From an uncultured Candidatus Melainabacteria bacterium (lineage in GTDB: Bacteria; Cyanobacteriota; Vampirovibrionia; Gastranaerophilales; Gastranaerophilaceae): 64,000 bases of DNA. Below are positions 26,889-34,153 of this stretch, piece after piece (the stretch's first letter is position 1; every line of letters starts with the position of its first letter). Where the stretch lies: assembly GCA_934693235.1 (NCBI GenBank), contig CAKUUY010000003.1, positions 62,001 through 126,000 on the forward strand. The letters are read 5' to 3'. The notes under the pieces are model-generated. The model made no database searches, was not told where the DNA came from, and saw only the letters and a program-made list of their open reading frames with translations. Made by a program: the position numbers and the translations under genes.

Positions 26889-27972
26889 ATGGATACAGAA
26901 ATTAAACAACATTTATCAGTATTAAAAGCAAGGTTTGAAAAAATAAAGGAGTGTCTTTGACACTGAAAAATTAAAATCAGATTTACAAAAAATAGAGAAT
27001 GAAATGCAAAGCCCTGAGATTTGGGCTGATCAAAAAAAAGCATCTGAATTAGGTTCGCAAATTCGGGACATAAAAGATAATCTTGAATTTTTGACAAAAT
27101 GGCAAGGAGTTATTGATGATACTGAAACAGCTCTGGAAATTGCGGATGAAGAGCTGTTGAATGAGTCTGCAGAACAGTTGAACGTAATGGAAAAAGCTTT
27201 GGAAAAGTTTGAAGTTAAGCAAATGCTTAGTGGTGAATATGACGAAGCCGATGCAATTTTGACAATTAATGCAGGTGCCGGTGGAACAGATGCTCAAGAT
27301 TGGGCCAGTTTAATGTTAAGAATGTATATGCGTTGGGCAGAAAGTCATGATTGGAAAGTTGAATTGTTGGACAAACTTGACGGGGATGAAGCCGGAATTA
27401 AGTCAGCTACTATAAAAATAAGCGGGAAATTTGCTTATGGATATGCAAAAGCCGAAAAAGGTGTTCACAGACTTGTAAGAATCTCCCCTTTTAATGCTAA
27501 TGGAAAGCGGCAAACAAGTTTTGCATCAGTCGAAGTTTCTCCTATAATTGAGGATTTTGAAAAAACTATTACAATTCTGCCGGAAGATTTGGAAATTGAT
27601 ACAATGCGTTCAGGTGGTGCAGGAGGTCAAAACGTTAACAAAGTAGAAACTGCGGTAAGAATTTTGCACAAGCCGACAGGAATTGTTGTTAAGTGTCAGC
27701 AAGAACGTTCGCAGCTTCAAAATAAAGAAAATGCTATGCAGATTTTGGCCTCAAAATTACTAGCCATAAAACAAGCTGAACATGAAAAGAAATTAGCTGA
27801 ATTGAAAGGCGAAAATGTTGATATAAATTTTGGTTCGCAAATTAGGTCGTATGTTTTTCACCCTTATAAAATGGTAAAAGATCATAGAACAAATTACGAA
27901 GTCGGAAATGTTGATGCAGTAATGGACGGCGACCTAGATGGTTTTGTTGAAGCTTACTTAAGGAATAATTAG
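26889..27972 (+). CDS. prfB: Peptide chain release factor 2, with programmed +1 frameshift
   Basis: RF2 of about 360 residues, which reads UGA and UAA stops. The frame from ATG 26889 ends at an in-frame TGA (26958-26960) after 23 codons. Slipping forward by one base at CTT-TGA-C continues as Leu-Asp-Thr-Glu into the long frame to 27972. SGGAGGQN holds the peptide-release GGQ. The tripeptide SPF in VRISPFNANGKRQTSFASV marks RF2 rather than RF1. The frameshift autoregulates RF2 level: when RF2 is scarce, the TGA is read slowly and the frameshift is favoured. Confidence 0.96.
26947..26961 (+). promoter_or_regulatory. prfB: prfB programmed frameshift signal
   Basis: AGGAG, three bases, then CTT TGA C. 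This is the same arrangement as the canonical RF2 site: an internal Shine-Dalgarno just upstream of the slippery CUU and a UGA stop. Confidence 0.95.
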
Positions 27973-28184
27973 TCAAAGTCGAATAATTCTTTTGGGTGGA
28001 CTTTTAGTGTATCTGCAATAATCTTGACTTTTGAAACAGTTAAATCGGTTTTAGCTATTTCTATCAGACTAATCATAGATCTGGAAATTTGTTCTGAAAC
28101 CGCTAAATCGTCTTGTGTTAAGCCTTTTTCTTTTCTTAATTTTTTTAGATTATTTGCAAATTTTTGTAAATATTCCTTGTCCAT
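27969..28184 (-). CDS. Small Cro/C1-type (XRE) HTH regulator
   Basis: A 71-residue single-domain repressor-like protein (LRKEKGLTQDDLAVSEQISRSMISLIE is the HTH, in parts LTQDDLAV and SRSMISLIE; then VSKVKIIADTLKVHPKELF). I chose ATG 28184, where the family start lies; the frame is open further upstream to 28310 into the divergent gene. The stop overlaps that of prfB. It is divergent from a prepilin gene, with palindromic sites in the 67-base gap, so control of itself and the prepilin is likely. Confidence 0.8.
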   Translation of the reverse strand: MDKEYLQKFANNLKKLRKEKGLTQDDLAVSEQISRSMISLIEIAKTDLTVSKVKIIADTLKVHPKELFDFD

Positions 28185-28251
28185 TTCTAAATTGTTAGCT
28201 ATACTAGCATTTATTACAACTAGTGTGACTAGCAAAAAGAAAGGGTTTAAT
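28185..28251. promoter_or_regulatory. Divergent regulatory region with two palindromes between XRE gene and prepilin gene
   Basis: TGTTAG-N5-CTAGCA (28193-28209, one mismatch) and CTAGT-GTG-ACTAG (28220-28232, perfect) lie in the short gap. ACTAGCA occurs twice as a direct repeat (28203, 28228). They are candidate operators for the adjacent XRE protein. Confidence 0.5.
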
Positions 28252-28971
28252 ATGAAAATAAAGCGTTTTGCATTTACTCTTGCAGAAGTTTTAATTACTC
28301 TCGGTATCATTGGTGTTGTTGTTGCATTAACTATTCCAACTCTAATGTCTGATTATAGAAAGCATGTTGTTGAAACAAGATTAGAAAAGTTTTATTCTGT
28401 TATGAACCAAGCCATTGCACAATCAGAAATTGATAATGGCAATAAATTGTATTGGGACAAAATGGGAAGTAATATTGAGGTTGATGGAGAAATTGTTACA
28501 AATGGTGGGTTAAGCCCTATTGATTGGTATAATAAATATTTGGCAAAATATTTATTAGTCTTGAAAGTTTCTGTTGGAGATAATACGTTTAACAAAAATT
28601 TAGGTTTATTATACTTTCCTGATGGTAGTTTGGCTCAATTTGACGCTGGTGGATGGCTGTTTTTCCCGGAAGCAAGAGATTATGAGAAATGTTATGCAAT
28701 GGACAATCCATTAGAATGTAGTGGAAGAAAATATTTTGCATTTGTTTTCAACCCCAATTCGTCAGAATATTACATGAATAATAAAGGTTTAGAAACGTAT
28801 AAGTGGCAATGGGATGGGAAGCGCACTACTCTTTTAGGACAAACTCAAAGCGGTTTGTCTTATCAAGTTGCTTGTACAAAAGAAATTCCTACTTATGGCA
28901 GGAGTTATTGTTCAGCTTTAATTGAATATAGTGGTTGGAAAATTCCAAAAGATTATCCTGTTAATTTTTAG
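28252..28971 (+). CDS. Prepilin-like protein
   Basis: A 239-residue protein with a very short leader, MKIKRFA, then FTLAEVLITLGIIG and a hydrophobic helix. The residue before the Phe is Ala rather than the usual Gly. The ectodomain is aromatic-rich and ends CSALIEYSGWKIPKDYPVNF, closely matching the end of the 20281 protein. I chose ATG 28252; the frame is open upstream to 28024 but overlaps the divergent regulator. It is a probable minor pilin or pseudopilin controlled by the adjacent XRE protein. Confidence 0.83.
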   Translation: MKIKRFAFTLAEVLITLGIIGVVVALTIPTLMSDYRKHVVETRLEKFYSVMNQAIAQSEIDNGNKLYWDKMGSNIEVDGEIVTNGGLSPIDWYNKYLAKYLLVLKVSVGDNTFNKNLGLLYFPDGSLAQFDAGGWLFFPEARDYEKCYAMDNPLECSGRKYFAFVFNPNSSEYYMNNKGLETYKWQWDGKRTTLLGQTQSGLSYQVACTKEIPTYGRSYCSALIEYSGWKIPKDYPVNF

Positions 28972-29027
28972 TTAATAAAGAGCAATTTTTTAATAAAAAA
29001 ATACTTTATATATGGGTAGGTAGAAGT

Positions 29028-29894
29028 ATGTCCATAGATAAAGTGTATTTATCACAACATAATAACTATGATTGTCGTCCTCAAAAGAAAAAGGATGATG
29101 ATTTTAACCCTGTCGAAAAGACAGTGGTAAATAGTGTTGCACCTGCTCGCAGGTTATGTGATATCCCTAATATGGTCAGAAGTGGTGATACGGTTGCTGC
29201 TGCAGGATTGGCAGGCTTGACTATTGTGAGTTTGCCGGAAGATTGTAGGGATTTGAAAGCTGCTTACAATCATTCTTCTTGTGTGTTGAGAAAGAAACGG
29301 ATTTCTGCACCGTATAATTATCACAAATATCAACATGATTTCTCATTCTTTAGAGGAACTTTGTTACACGAAGCAATGAAACGTGTGAAATCTGAACGAG
29401 GAAAAAATATTGTTGACAAACTTTATAAAGCGGATGTTACTCTGTACAATACAAAATTTGGCAAATGGATTCAAAAAATTCTGGGAATTGAAAACGGAAA
29501 GGATGTAAAATCTTCTGTCAAAAACTTGTACGGGAAAGAAGTTCCGGTTCAGAAAATTATTGTAAAGAGAGACTTCTTAGGTTTAAAAGAATTGACCGGT
29601 CGTGCTATGAAGCGAACTTCGCTTTTAGGACTCGTTTTTATGGGCTTGTTGGAACTTCCAAAAATTATTAAATCAGCAACAAAAGGTGATGATGCTCAAG
29701 AAAAATCAAAATCATTTGCTAAGCAAGTTGGAAAATCATCCTTGAATGTTTTTGGAGTAACTGCAGGCATGGGATATATTGGAGCAATAGGTGCTAAAAA
29801 ATATGGCGCACTCGGTTCTCTAATCGGCATGGGGATGGGGGTAATTGCAGGAGCGGGAGCATCCAAGTGGATTCAAAACCGGTTTAAATCATAA
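29028..29894 (+). CDS. Unknown protein with Gly-rich C-terminal membrane helices
   Basis: A 288-residue protein, family not recognised. The first 100 residues are polar with an AAAGLAGLTIVSLPED stretch. The middle is basic. The C-terminus has a hydrophobic helix (SLLGLVFMGLLEL) and a glycine-zipper segment (ALGSLIGMGMGVIAGAGASKW). It resembles in style the smaller proteins at 54397 and 61101. No signal peptide. It lies 57 bases behind the prepilin gene on the same strand. Confidence 0.6.
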   Translation: MSIDKVYLSQHNNYDCRPQKKKDDDFNPVEKTVVNSVAPARRLCDIPNMVRSGDTVAAAGLAGLTIVSLPEDCRDLKAAYNHSSCVLRKKRISAPYNYHKYQHDFSFFRGTLLHEAMKRVKSERGKNIVDKLYKADVTLYNTKFGKWIQKILGIENGKDVKSSVKNLYGKEVPVQKIIVKRDFLGLKELTGRAMKRTSLLGLVFMGLLELPKIIKSATKGDDAQEKSKSFAKQVGKSSLNVFGVTAGMGYIGAIGAKKYGALGSLIGMGMGVIAGAGASKWIQNRFKS

Positions 29895-29898
29895 AAAT

Positions 29899-30522
29899 TT
29901 ATTCTAATTCCTCACCGTGCAAATCAGTGCCACCGGTTTTTATTAGGTTGTATTTGTTTGCAATTTCTTCAACTGTATGAGCGGTGTGGAATTTTATTAT
30001 TCCTCTGTGACGTTTATACGGGTAATAGACTTCAATTCCGTCTAATCCGTATGAAATAAGTTTTTTTACAAACTTGTCCAAACTTATAGCCCAACAACAA
30101 GCTGGGTGCGCTAAAACAGCAATTCCGCCTGCATTATGAATAGCTTTGATAAGCTTTTTTATATTTCGTCTTGCAAAAATTCGAACAATATCAAGTTCTG
30201 TTTCTTTTTTGTTTTTTGCACAAAATGATTGAAGTTCTTCATTGTTAACATCAATTCCGTACGCCAAAAGGTGTAAAAATATATAGCCGCACCACACATC
30301 AAATTCAACTGCCGGAATTAAGATATGGTCTTGAATTTGTTTATGTGCATCAAATGTGTTATGATCGCAAATTGCTATTTTTTTATAACCTTTTTCTTTT
30401 GCCTGTTTAATAATATCAAATACATCAGCTTTTCCGTCCGAAAAAGTTGTGTGTATGTGTAAATTTACTTTGTTATTTTCAAAATCATCTTTAGAAAATT
30501 TTTTGATTTCGTCTGTTAGCAT
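29899..30522 (-). CDS. PHP-domain phosphoesterase
   Basis: A 207-residue PHP-fold metal-dependent hydrolase. NLHIHTTFSDGKAD is the first metal motif (HxHxxxSD), CDHNTFDAH the second, AGGIAVLAHPACCW the third and GGTDLHGEE the last. Relatives hydrolyse 3',5'-nucleotide phosphates or histidinol phosphate; this small stand-alone form is of the YciV/TrpH type, and its substrate cannot be told. It converges with the 29028 gene. Confidence 0.85.
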   Translation of the reverse strand: MLTDEIKKFSKDDFENNKVNLHIHTTFSDGKADVFDIIKQAKEKGYKKIAICDHNTFDAHKQIQDHILIPAVEFDVWCGYIFLHLLAYGIDVNNEELQSFCAKNKKETELDIVRIFARRNIKKLIKAIHNAGGIAVLAHPACCWAISLDKFVKKLISYGLDGIEVYYPYKRHRGIIKFHTAHTVEEIANKYNLIKTGGTDLHGEELE

Positions 30523-30529
30523 TTTATGT

Positions 30530-30566
30530 CCCTCACCCTACCCTCTCCCCAACGGGGCGCGGGGGA
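30530..30566. repeat. GC-rich extragenic element resembling a REP-type fragment
   Basis: CCCTCACCCTACCCTCTCCCC followed by AACGGGGCGCGGGGG, far richer in G+C than its surroundings. The pattern CCCTCACCCTA-CCCTCTCCC is common in dispersed extragenic palindromic repeats of many bacteria. Only this one copy is clear in the window; a weaker cousin (CCTCTCTCC) is near 20136. Confidence 0.4.
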
Positions 30567-30630
30567 AATTTATTTCACTTTTCACTTAGATATGTTTGTA
30601 CTAAAATGATTGTACAACAAAAGGAGAGAT

Positions 30631-31638
30631 ATGGCGAACAAGAGTGTATGGTTGATATTTTTCGAGGGCATAAAGATTTTTGCTCTAAATATTCATAAAT
30701 TTATGTTGTATATGGCTTTCCCTGTTTTTGGTCAGGTTGTTGGTTTGTTTTTGATTTTTGGGTTGACATTTTGGTTTACTCAAAATATGCAAGATATTGC
30801 TGCAAAATATGAAGCGTTAAATAATATGTCTACTATGGTTACGCTTATTGTTGTTTCGGTAATTCCGGGGTTGTTGATTTTAATAAAAGCAATTTGGGAT
30901 TATTTAGTTGCTTTTGTTGCTTTGAATTCAATGACAGATGGCTATCTTAATACCGGCAAAGTGTATGATTTTAAAGCTCATAATTCTGTTGCGACTCAAA
31001 AAAGTTTTTCATTTATTGCGATATGGTTTTTGATAGGTTTAATGACAATTCTGGCGATAATTCCTGTATTTTGGATATTTGCAGGGTTGTTTTTTATATA
31101 TTTTATTTTGGTTTTTCAAGTTTTTTCGTTTGAAAACGGACTTTCTCCGATTGGATATTTTAAAAGAAGTTTATCATTAATTAAAGGGAATTTTGGTAGA
31201 ACGTTTTTGTTAATGGCGATTTTGACGATATTTACTTATGTGATAATAACATCCGGTTTGGGAGTTTTGTTTGATGCGTTCAATTGGTCAAATTCACTCG
31301 GAAAAATGTTTGAAGCATGGGCTTATACTTTGCCAATTGACCCATTGGAACAATTTGGAGTCACTCCGGCATTGATTGGCGCACATATGGTAAAAGAGCT
31401 GGTATTCTTTTTAGCTGTTGGGTTTACTTTGCCTCTAAGAAGTATTTGTTGGACTTTGTGGTACAATGAGCTAGCTGCAGATGATTTACCTACGGTTAAA
31501 AAGTCGTCTAAAAAGCATCTTAAAAAGGTTGCCAAAAAATCTCAACAAAAAACTGTAGCGAAAACATTTAAAATTGAAAAACGTGGTATTGATCCTGAAA
31601 TTATCAGACGGGCAAGACTGGAAGATGATGAGTATTAA
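30631..31638 (+). CDS. Polytopic membrane protein with a basic cytoplasmic tail
   Basis: A 335-residue protein with six or so membrane helices (YMAFPVFGQVVGLFLIFGL, IWFLIGLMTILAIIPVFWIF, LLMAILTIFTYVIITSGLG) and a Lys-rich tail from about residue 285. No enzymatic motif; distantly like DUF4013/GPDPase-membrane-domain proteins and the pair at 25329-26802. AAGGAGA supports ATG 30631. It heads a run of plus-strand genes to rph. Confidence 0.7.
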   Translation: MANKSVWLIFFEGIKIFALNIHKFMLYMAFPVFGQVVGLFLIFGLTFWFTQNMQDIAAKYEALNNMSTMVTLIVVSVIPGLLILIKAIWDYLVAFVALNSMTDGYLNTGKVYDFKAHNSVATQKSFSFIAIWFLIGLMTILAIIPVFWIFAGLFFIYFILVFQVFSFENGLSPIGYFKRSLSLIKGNFGRTFLLMAILTIFTYVIITSGLGVLFDAFNWSNSLGKMFEAWAYTLPIDPLEQFGVTPALIGAHMVKELVFFLAVGFTLPLRSICWTLWYNELAADDLPTVKKSSKKHLKKVAKKSQQKTVAKTFKIEKRGIDPEIIRRARLEDDEY

Positions 31639-31640
31639 TT

Positions 31641-31868
31641 ATGTTTATCTGTAAAAATTGTAAATCAGTGGATAAATTTGAATTAATGTTTTCACCGGAT
31701 TATAGGGGTGAGAAAGTTTTTTTGCAGGAATATAATAATAATGGGGACATCGAAATAACGGTTGACGGATACAAATTTGTACCGGATTTACAGTTTATGA
31801 ATGAACATGCAGTGTGTAAATACTGTGGACAGATTTATATGTGGGATTATGAAGGTAATAAAGGTTAG
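31641..31868 (+). CDS. Small double-CxxC (zinc-ribbon-like) protein
   Basis: A 75-residue protein with CKNC near the N-terminus and CKYC near the C-terminus, the four ligands of a zinc ribbon. Between them lies a beta-rich segment (GDIEITVDGYKFVPDLQF). It starts two bases after the stop of the membrane protein gene, with no good ribosome site of its own, so translation is probably coupled. Function unknown. Confidence 0.65.
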   Translation: MFICKNCKSVDKFELMFSPDYRGEKVFLQEYNNNGDIEITVDGYKFVPDLQFMNEHAVCKYCGQIYMWDYEGNKG

Positions 31869-31881
31869 ATGAAAGGTTGAT

Positions 31882-32586
31882 ATGAAAAGAGAAAATCGTG
31901 CAAATAATGAGATGAGGAAAATTAAATTTATAAGAGATTTTACAAAACACGCTCTTGGCTCTGTTTTGGTGGAATTTGGTGACACTCGAGTTATAACAAC
32001 AGCTTCTGTTGAAGAGGTTAAACCTAAATGGATGGATAAAGAAGATCTTAGAGGTTGGATTACCGCAGAATATTCTCTTTTACCGTCCGCTCCTAATACA
32101 AGATGTCAAAGAGAAAGAACAAAGGTTTCAGGTAGAACACAAGAAATTCAAAGGTTAATCGGAAGGAGTCTTAGAGCCTGTGTTGATTTAAACAAAATGC
32201 CTGATTTGACAATAACTATTGATGCTGACGTAATCCAAGCAGATGGTGGTACAAGGACAGCAAGTATTTGTGGAGGTTTTTTAGCATTAAAAATTGCGAT
32301 AGAAAAATTGCTAAAAGAAGGAAAATTAAAAGAAAATCCGATTATAGAACCAATAGGGGCAATTTCTGCCGGAATTGTTGATGGGGAAGTTCGCTTGGAT
32401 TTGGATTATATTGAAGATTCGCATGCTCAAGTGGATAGTAACATTGTTTTAACAAAAAGCGGAAAGATTATTGAATTCCAAACAACGGCGGAGGGTGCGC
32501 CTTACGAACAATTTCAGATGATGGAAATTTTCAATGTTGCTCAAAATGGGATAAAAAAAATTGTTGATATGTATGAAAAAATTTAG
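31882..32586 (+). CDS. rph: Ribonuclease PH
   Basis: A 234-residue phosphorolytic exoribonuclease that trims tRNA 3' ends. Visible are ALGSVLVEFGDTRVITTASVEE, GWITAEYSLLPSAPNTR, the Arg cluster RTQEIQRLIGRSLRACVDL that binds phosphate, DADVIQADGGTRTASICGG and the EGAPYEQFQMMEI end. Length is typical. GAAAGG precedes ATG 31882. Confidence 0.97.
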   Translation: MKRENRANNEMRKIKFIRDFTKHALGSVLVEFGDTRVITTASVEEVKPKWMDKEDLRGWITAEYSLLPSAPNTRCQRERTKVSGRTQEIQRLIGRSLRACVDLNKMPDLTITIDADVIQADGGTRTASICGGFLALKIAIEKLLKEGKLKENPIIEPIGAISAGIVDGEVRLDLDYIEDSHAQVDSNIVLTKSGKIIEFQTTAEGAPYEQFQMMEIFNVAQNGIKKIVDMYEKI

Positions 32587-32619
32587 TATAATATTCGCAT
32601 AGTTATATGGAGGTTCTAA

Positions 32620-32991
32620 ATGAAAAAATTATTGATTGCGTCATTGACTTTGGTAATGGTTTCGTCAGTAGCTATGGCTGCTACTACAGCGAAATCAACA
32701 ACTACCCAAACAACTTATACAGAACAGTTTATTCAAAAACATACTCAAAAAATAACTGATGCTGAAAAAAAATTACAAGAAAAACAAAAAGCAAACGAAG
32801 ATGCTTGGACTAAAAAACATGAACAATTAAAAAAAGATGCTCAAGCTAGAGAAGACGCACGTTTGAAGCAACAACAAGAATGGAAAAACAAAATTGAAGC
32901 TCAAAAGAAAGCTAATGAAGAAGCTTCAAAAGCAAGACAAAAGAAATTGCAAGAAAAAAGAGATTTGTTTAACAAATTGATTTCAGAATAA
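32620..32991 (+). CDS. Exported Lys/Gln/Ala-rich coiled-coil protein, copy 1
   Basis: A 123-residue protein. Signal peptide MKKLLIASLTLVMVSSVAMA with a clean Ala-x-Ala end, a Thr-rich linker, then one long charged helix rich in Lys, Glu, Gln and Ala (KKLQEKQKANEDAWTKKH, ending KRDLFNKLISE). No enzyme fold. It could be a periplasmic spacer or bind acidic surfaces such as nucleic acid or cell wall polymer. A paralogue in style and end motif follows ten bases later. GGAGG is the ribosome site. Confidence 0.75.
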   Translation: MKKLLIASLTLVMVSSVAMAATTAKSTTTQTTYTEQFIQKHTQKITDAEKKLQEKQKANEDAWTKKHEQLKKDAQAREDARLKQQQEWKNKIEAQKKANEEASKARQKKLQEKRDLFNKLISE

Positions 32992-33001
32992 GGAGAACAA
33001 T

Positions 33002-33325
33002 ATGAAAAAGAAATTAGCTACATTAATGGCAGTTATGGTAATGACAATGATGACAGTTTCTGCGGCAGAAACTCAAGGACCTGTTTCAAAATGGTTAGAC
33101 AATGTAACGGGTAAAGTTGCTAAAAAAGAACAATCTGTAAATCAAAAATCACAGGCAGAACAACAAAAAATTGCTGCAAAGAAAAAAGCACAACAAGAAA
33201 AAGTGGCAAAACAAAAAGCAAAAGCTCAACAAAAGAAATTAGAAAGACAAAAGAAAGCAGCTGAACATCAAAAAAAGGTTAATACAAAGAAAAAACAATT
33301 AAAAGACTTGTTTACTATTAACTAG
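33002..33325 (+). CDS. Exported Lys/Gln/Ala-rich coiled-coil protein, copy 2
   Basis: A 107-residue protein with a signal peptide (MKKKLATLMAVMVMTMMTVSAA), then a highly basic single helix (AEQQKIAAKKKAQQEKVAKQ) ending in KKKQLKDLFTIN. That end resembles KRDLFNKLISE of the gene before it. The two genes form one transcript closed by a strong terminator. Confidence 0.75.
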   Translation: MKKKLATLMAVMVMTMMTVSAAETQGPVSKWLDNVTGKVAKKEQSVNQKSQAEQQKIAAKKKAQQEKVAKQKAKAQQKKLERQKKAAEHQKKVNTKKKQLKDLFTIN

Positions 33326-33346
33326 TTGACAGCAATATCAAAAATT

Positions 33347-33376
33347 AAAGCTTTCCGAGTAGGGAAAGCTTTTTTG
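33347..33376 (+). terminator. Rho-independent terminator
   Basis: AAAGCTTTCC and GGAAAGCTTT form a perfect stem around GAGTAG, followed by six Ts. It closes the transcript of the two exported coiled-coil genes. Confidence 0.9.
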
Positions 33377-33406
33377 TGTTTAAATATTTAAGAGTTGATT
33401 TTTATA

Positions 33407-34018
33407 TTAACTTGGAATTTGACCGTTCAAGTTAATGTCGTTTAAGAAATTTGTTTGTTCCATTTTATTTAGCAATGGATCATTCCCAATTATTTTATTT
33501 CTAGTTGTGACGAGGTTTGTAAATGTAGAAGTGGTTTTCTCGTTTAGTTTCGTTAAGCGACCTCTTAATCTATTGAGGATGTTATATTGGACTTTTGGGC
33601 TTTTACTTAATTGTCCTGTTTCCAGCTTAAAAAATACCATTTTCACACTTGTCATATTCTCTTCAATTTTAGAAAATTTATCTTCTGTTTTTTCATAAAG
33701 TTTGCCTAATTTTAGCACTCTTGCTAAAGATTTGGCAATTTCTTTAGGAGAACGGTCTTTGCAGAATTTCCTAAATTCGTTTAGTGTTGGGAAGTATCCT
33801 ACATTTCCACCATTGCAATTAAATTCTGCGTTTCTAAAAAAAGTTCCATCATCTCTTGGAATTATTTCTGCAGAAACATCTAATACATCACTTTTATAGC
33901 GTTTTGTAATATTTGAGAATTCTTTACAAATCTCTTCTTTTTGCGGAATATTAATATTTTTAAAGTTAAGTTTTGCTTGAAAAGACGGTTGTTGACTATT
34001 ATTGATAGCAGTTAGCAT
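33407..34018 (-). CDS. Unknown protein with N-terminal QPSFQAK leader
   Basis: A 203-residue protein, family not recognised. It begins MLTAINNSQQPSFQAKLNFK, again a polar leader with Ser-Phe-Gln-Ala. A beta-rich section follows (SAEIIPRDDGTFFRNAEFN), then helices (SPKEIAKSLARVLKLGKLYEKT, LRGRLTKLNEKTTSTFTNLV). No signal peptide. AAAAAGGAGAA supports ATG 34018; the frame is open upstream to 34105. It is divergent from ilvB. Confidence 0.65.
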   Translation of the reverse strand: MLTAINNSQQPSFQAKLNFKNINIPQKEEICKEFSNITKRYKSDVLDVSAEIIPRDDGTFFRNAEFNCNGGNVGYFPTLNEFRKFCKDRSPKEIAKSLARVLKLGKLYEKTEDKFSKIEENMTSVKMVFFKLETGQLSKSPKVQYNILNRLRGRLTKLNEKTTSTFTNLVTTRNKIIGNDPLLNKMEQTNFLNDINLNGQIPS

Positions 34019-34153
34019 GAAAAATTCTCCTTTTTTAGGTTTTAAAATCCCTAAACAAATAATTTTGCTAAAATGTAATAATTTATTAAGTTTGCTACTT
34101 TGCATAAACTTATTTCCTGTGGTAGAATTTTTTTATAATATGGAGTTAGTTTT

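Noticed and set aside
26889..26960. In-frame stop near the prfB start as a sequencing error or pseudogene
   Set aside because: The site matches the known RF2 frameshift signal exactly, so it is regulation, not decay.
28024..28251. Upstream extension of the prepilin frame at 28252
   Set aside because: It is antisense to the XRE regulator; the prepilin leader begins at 28252.
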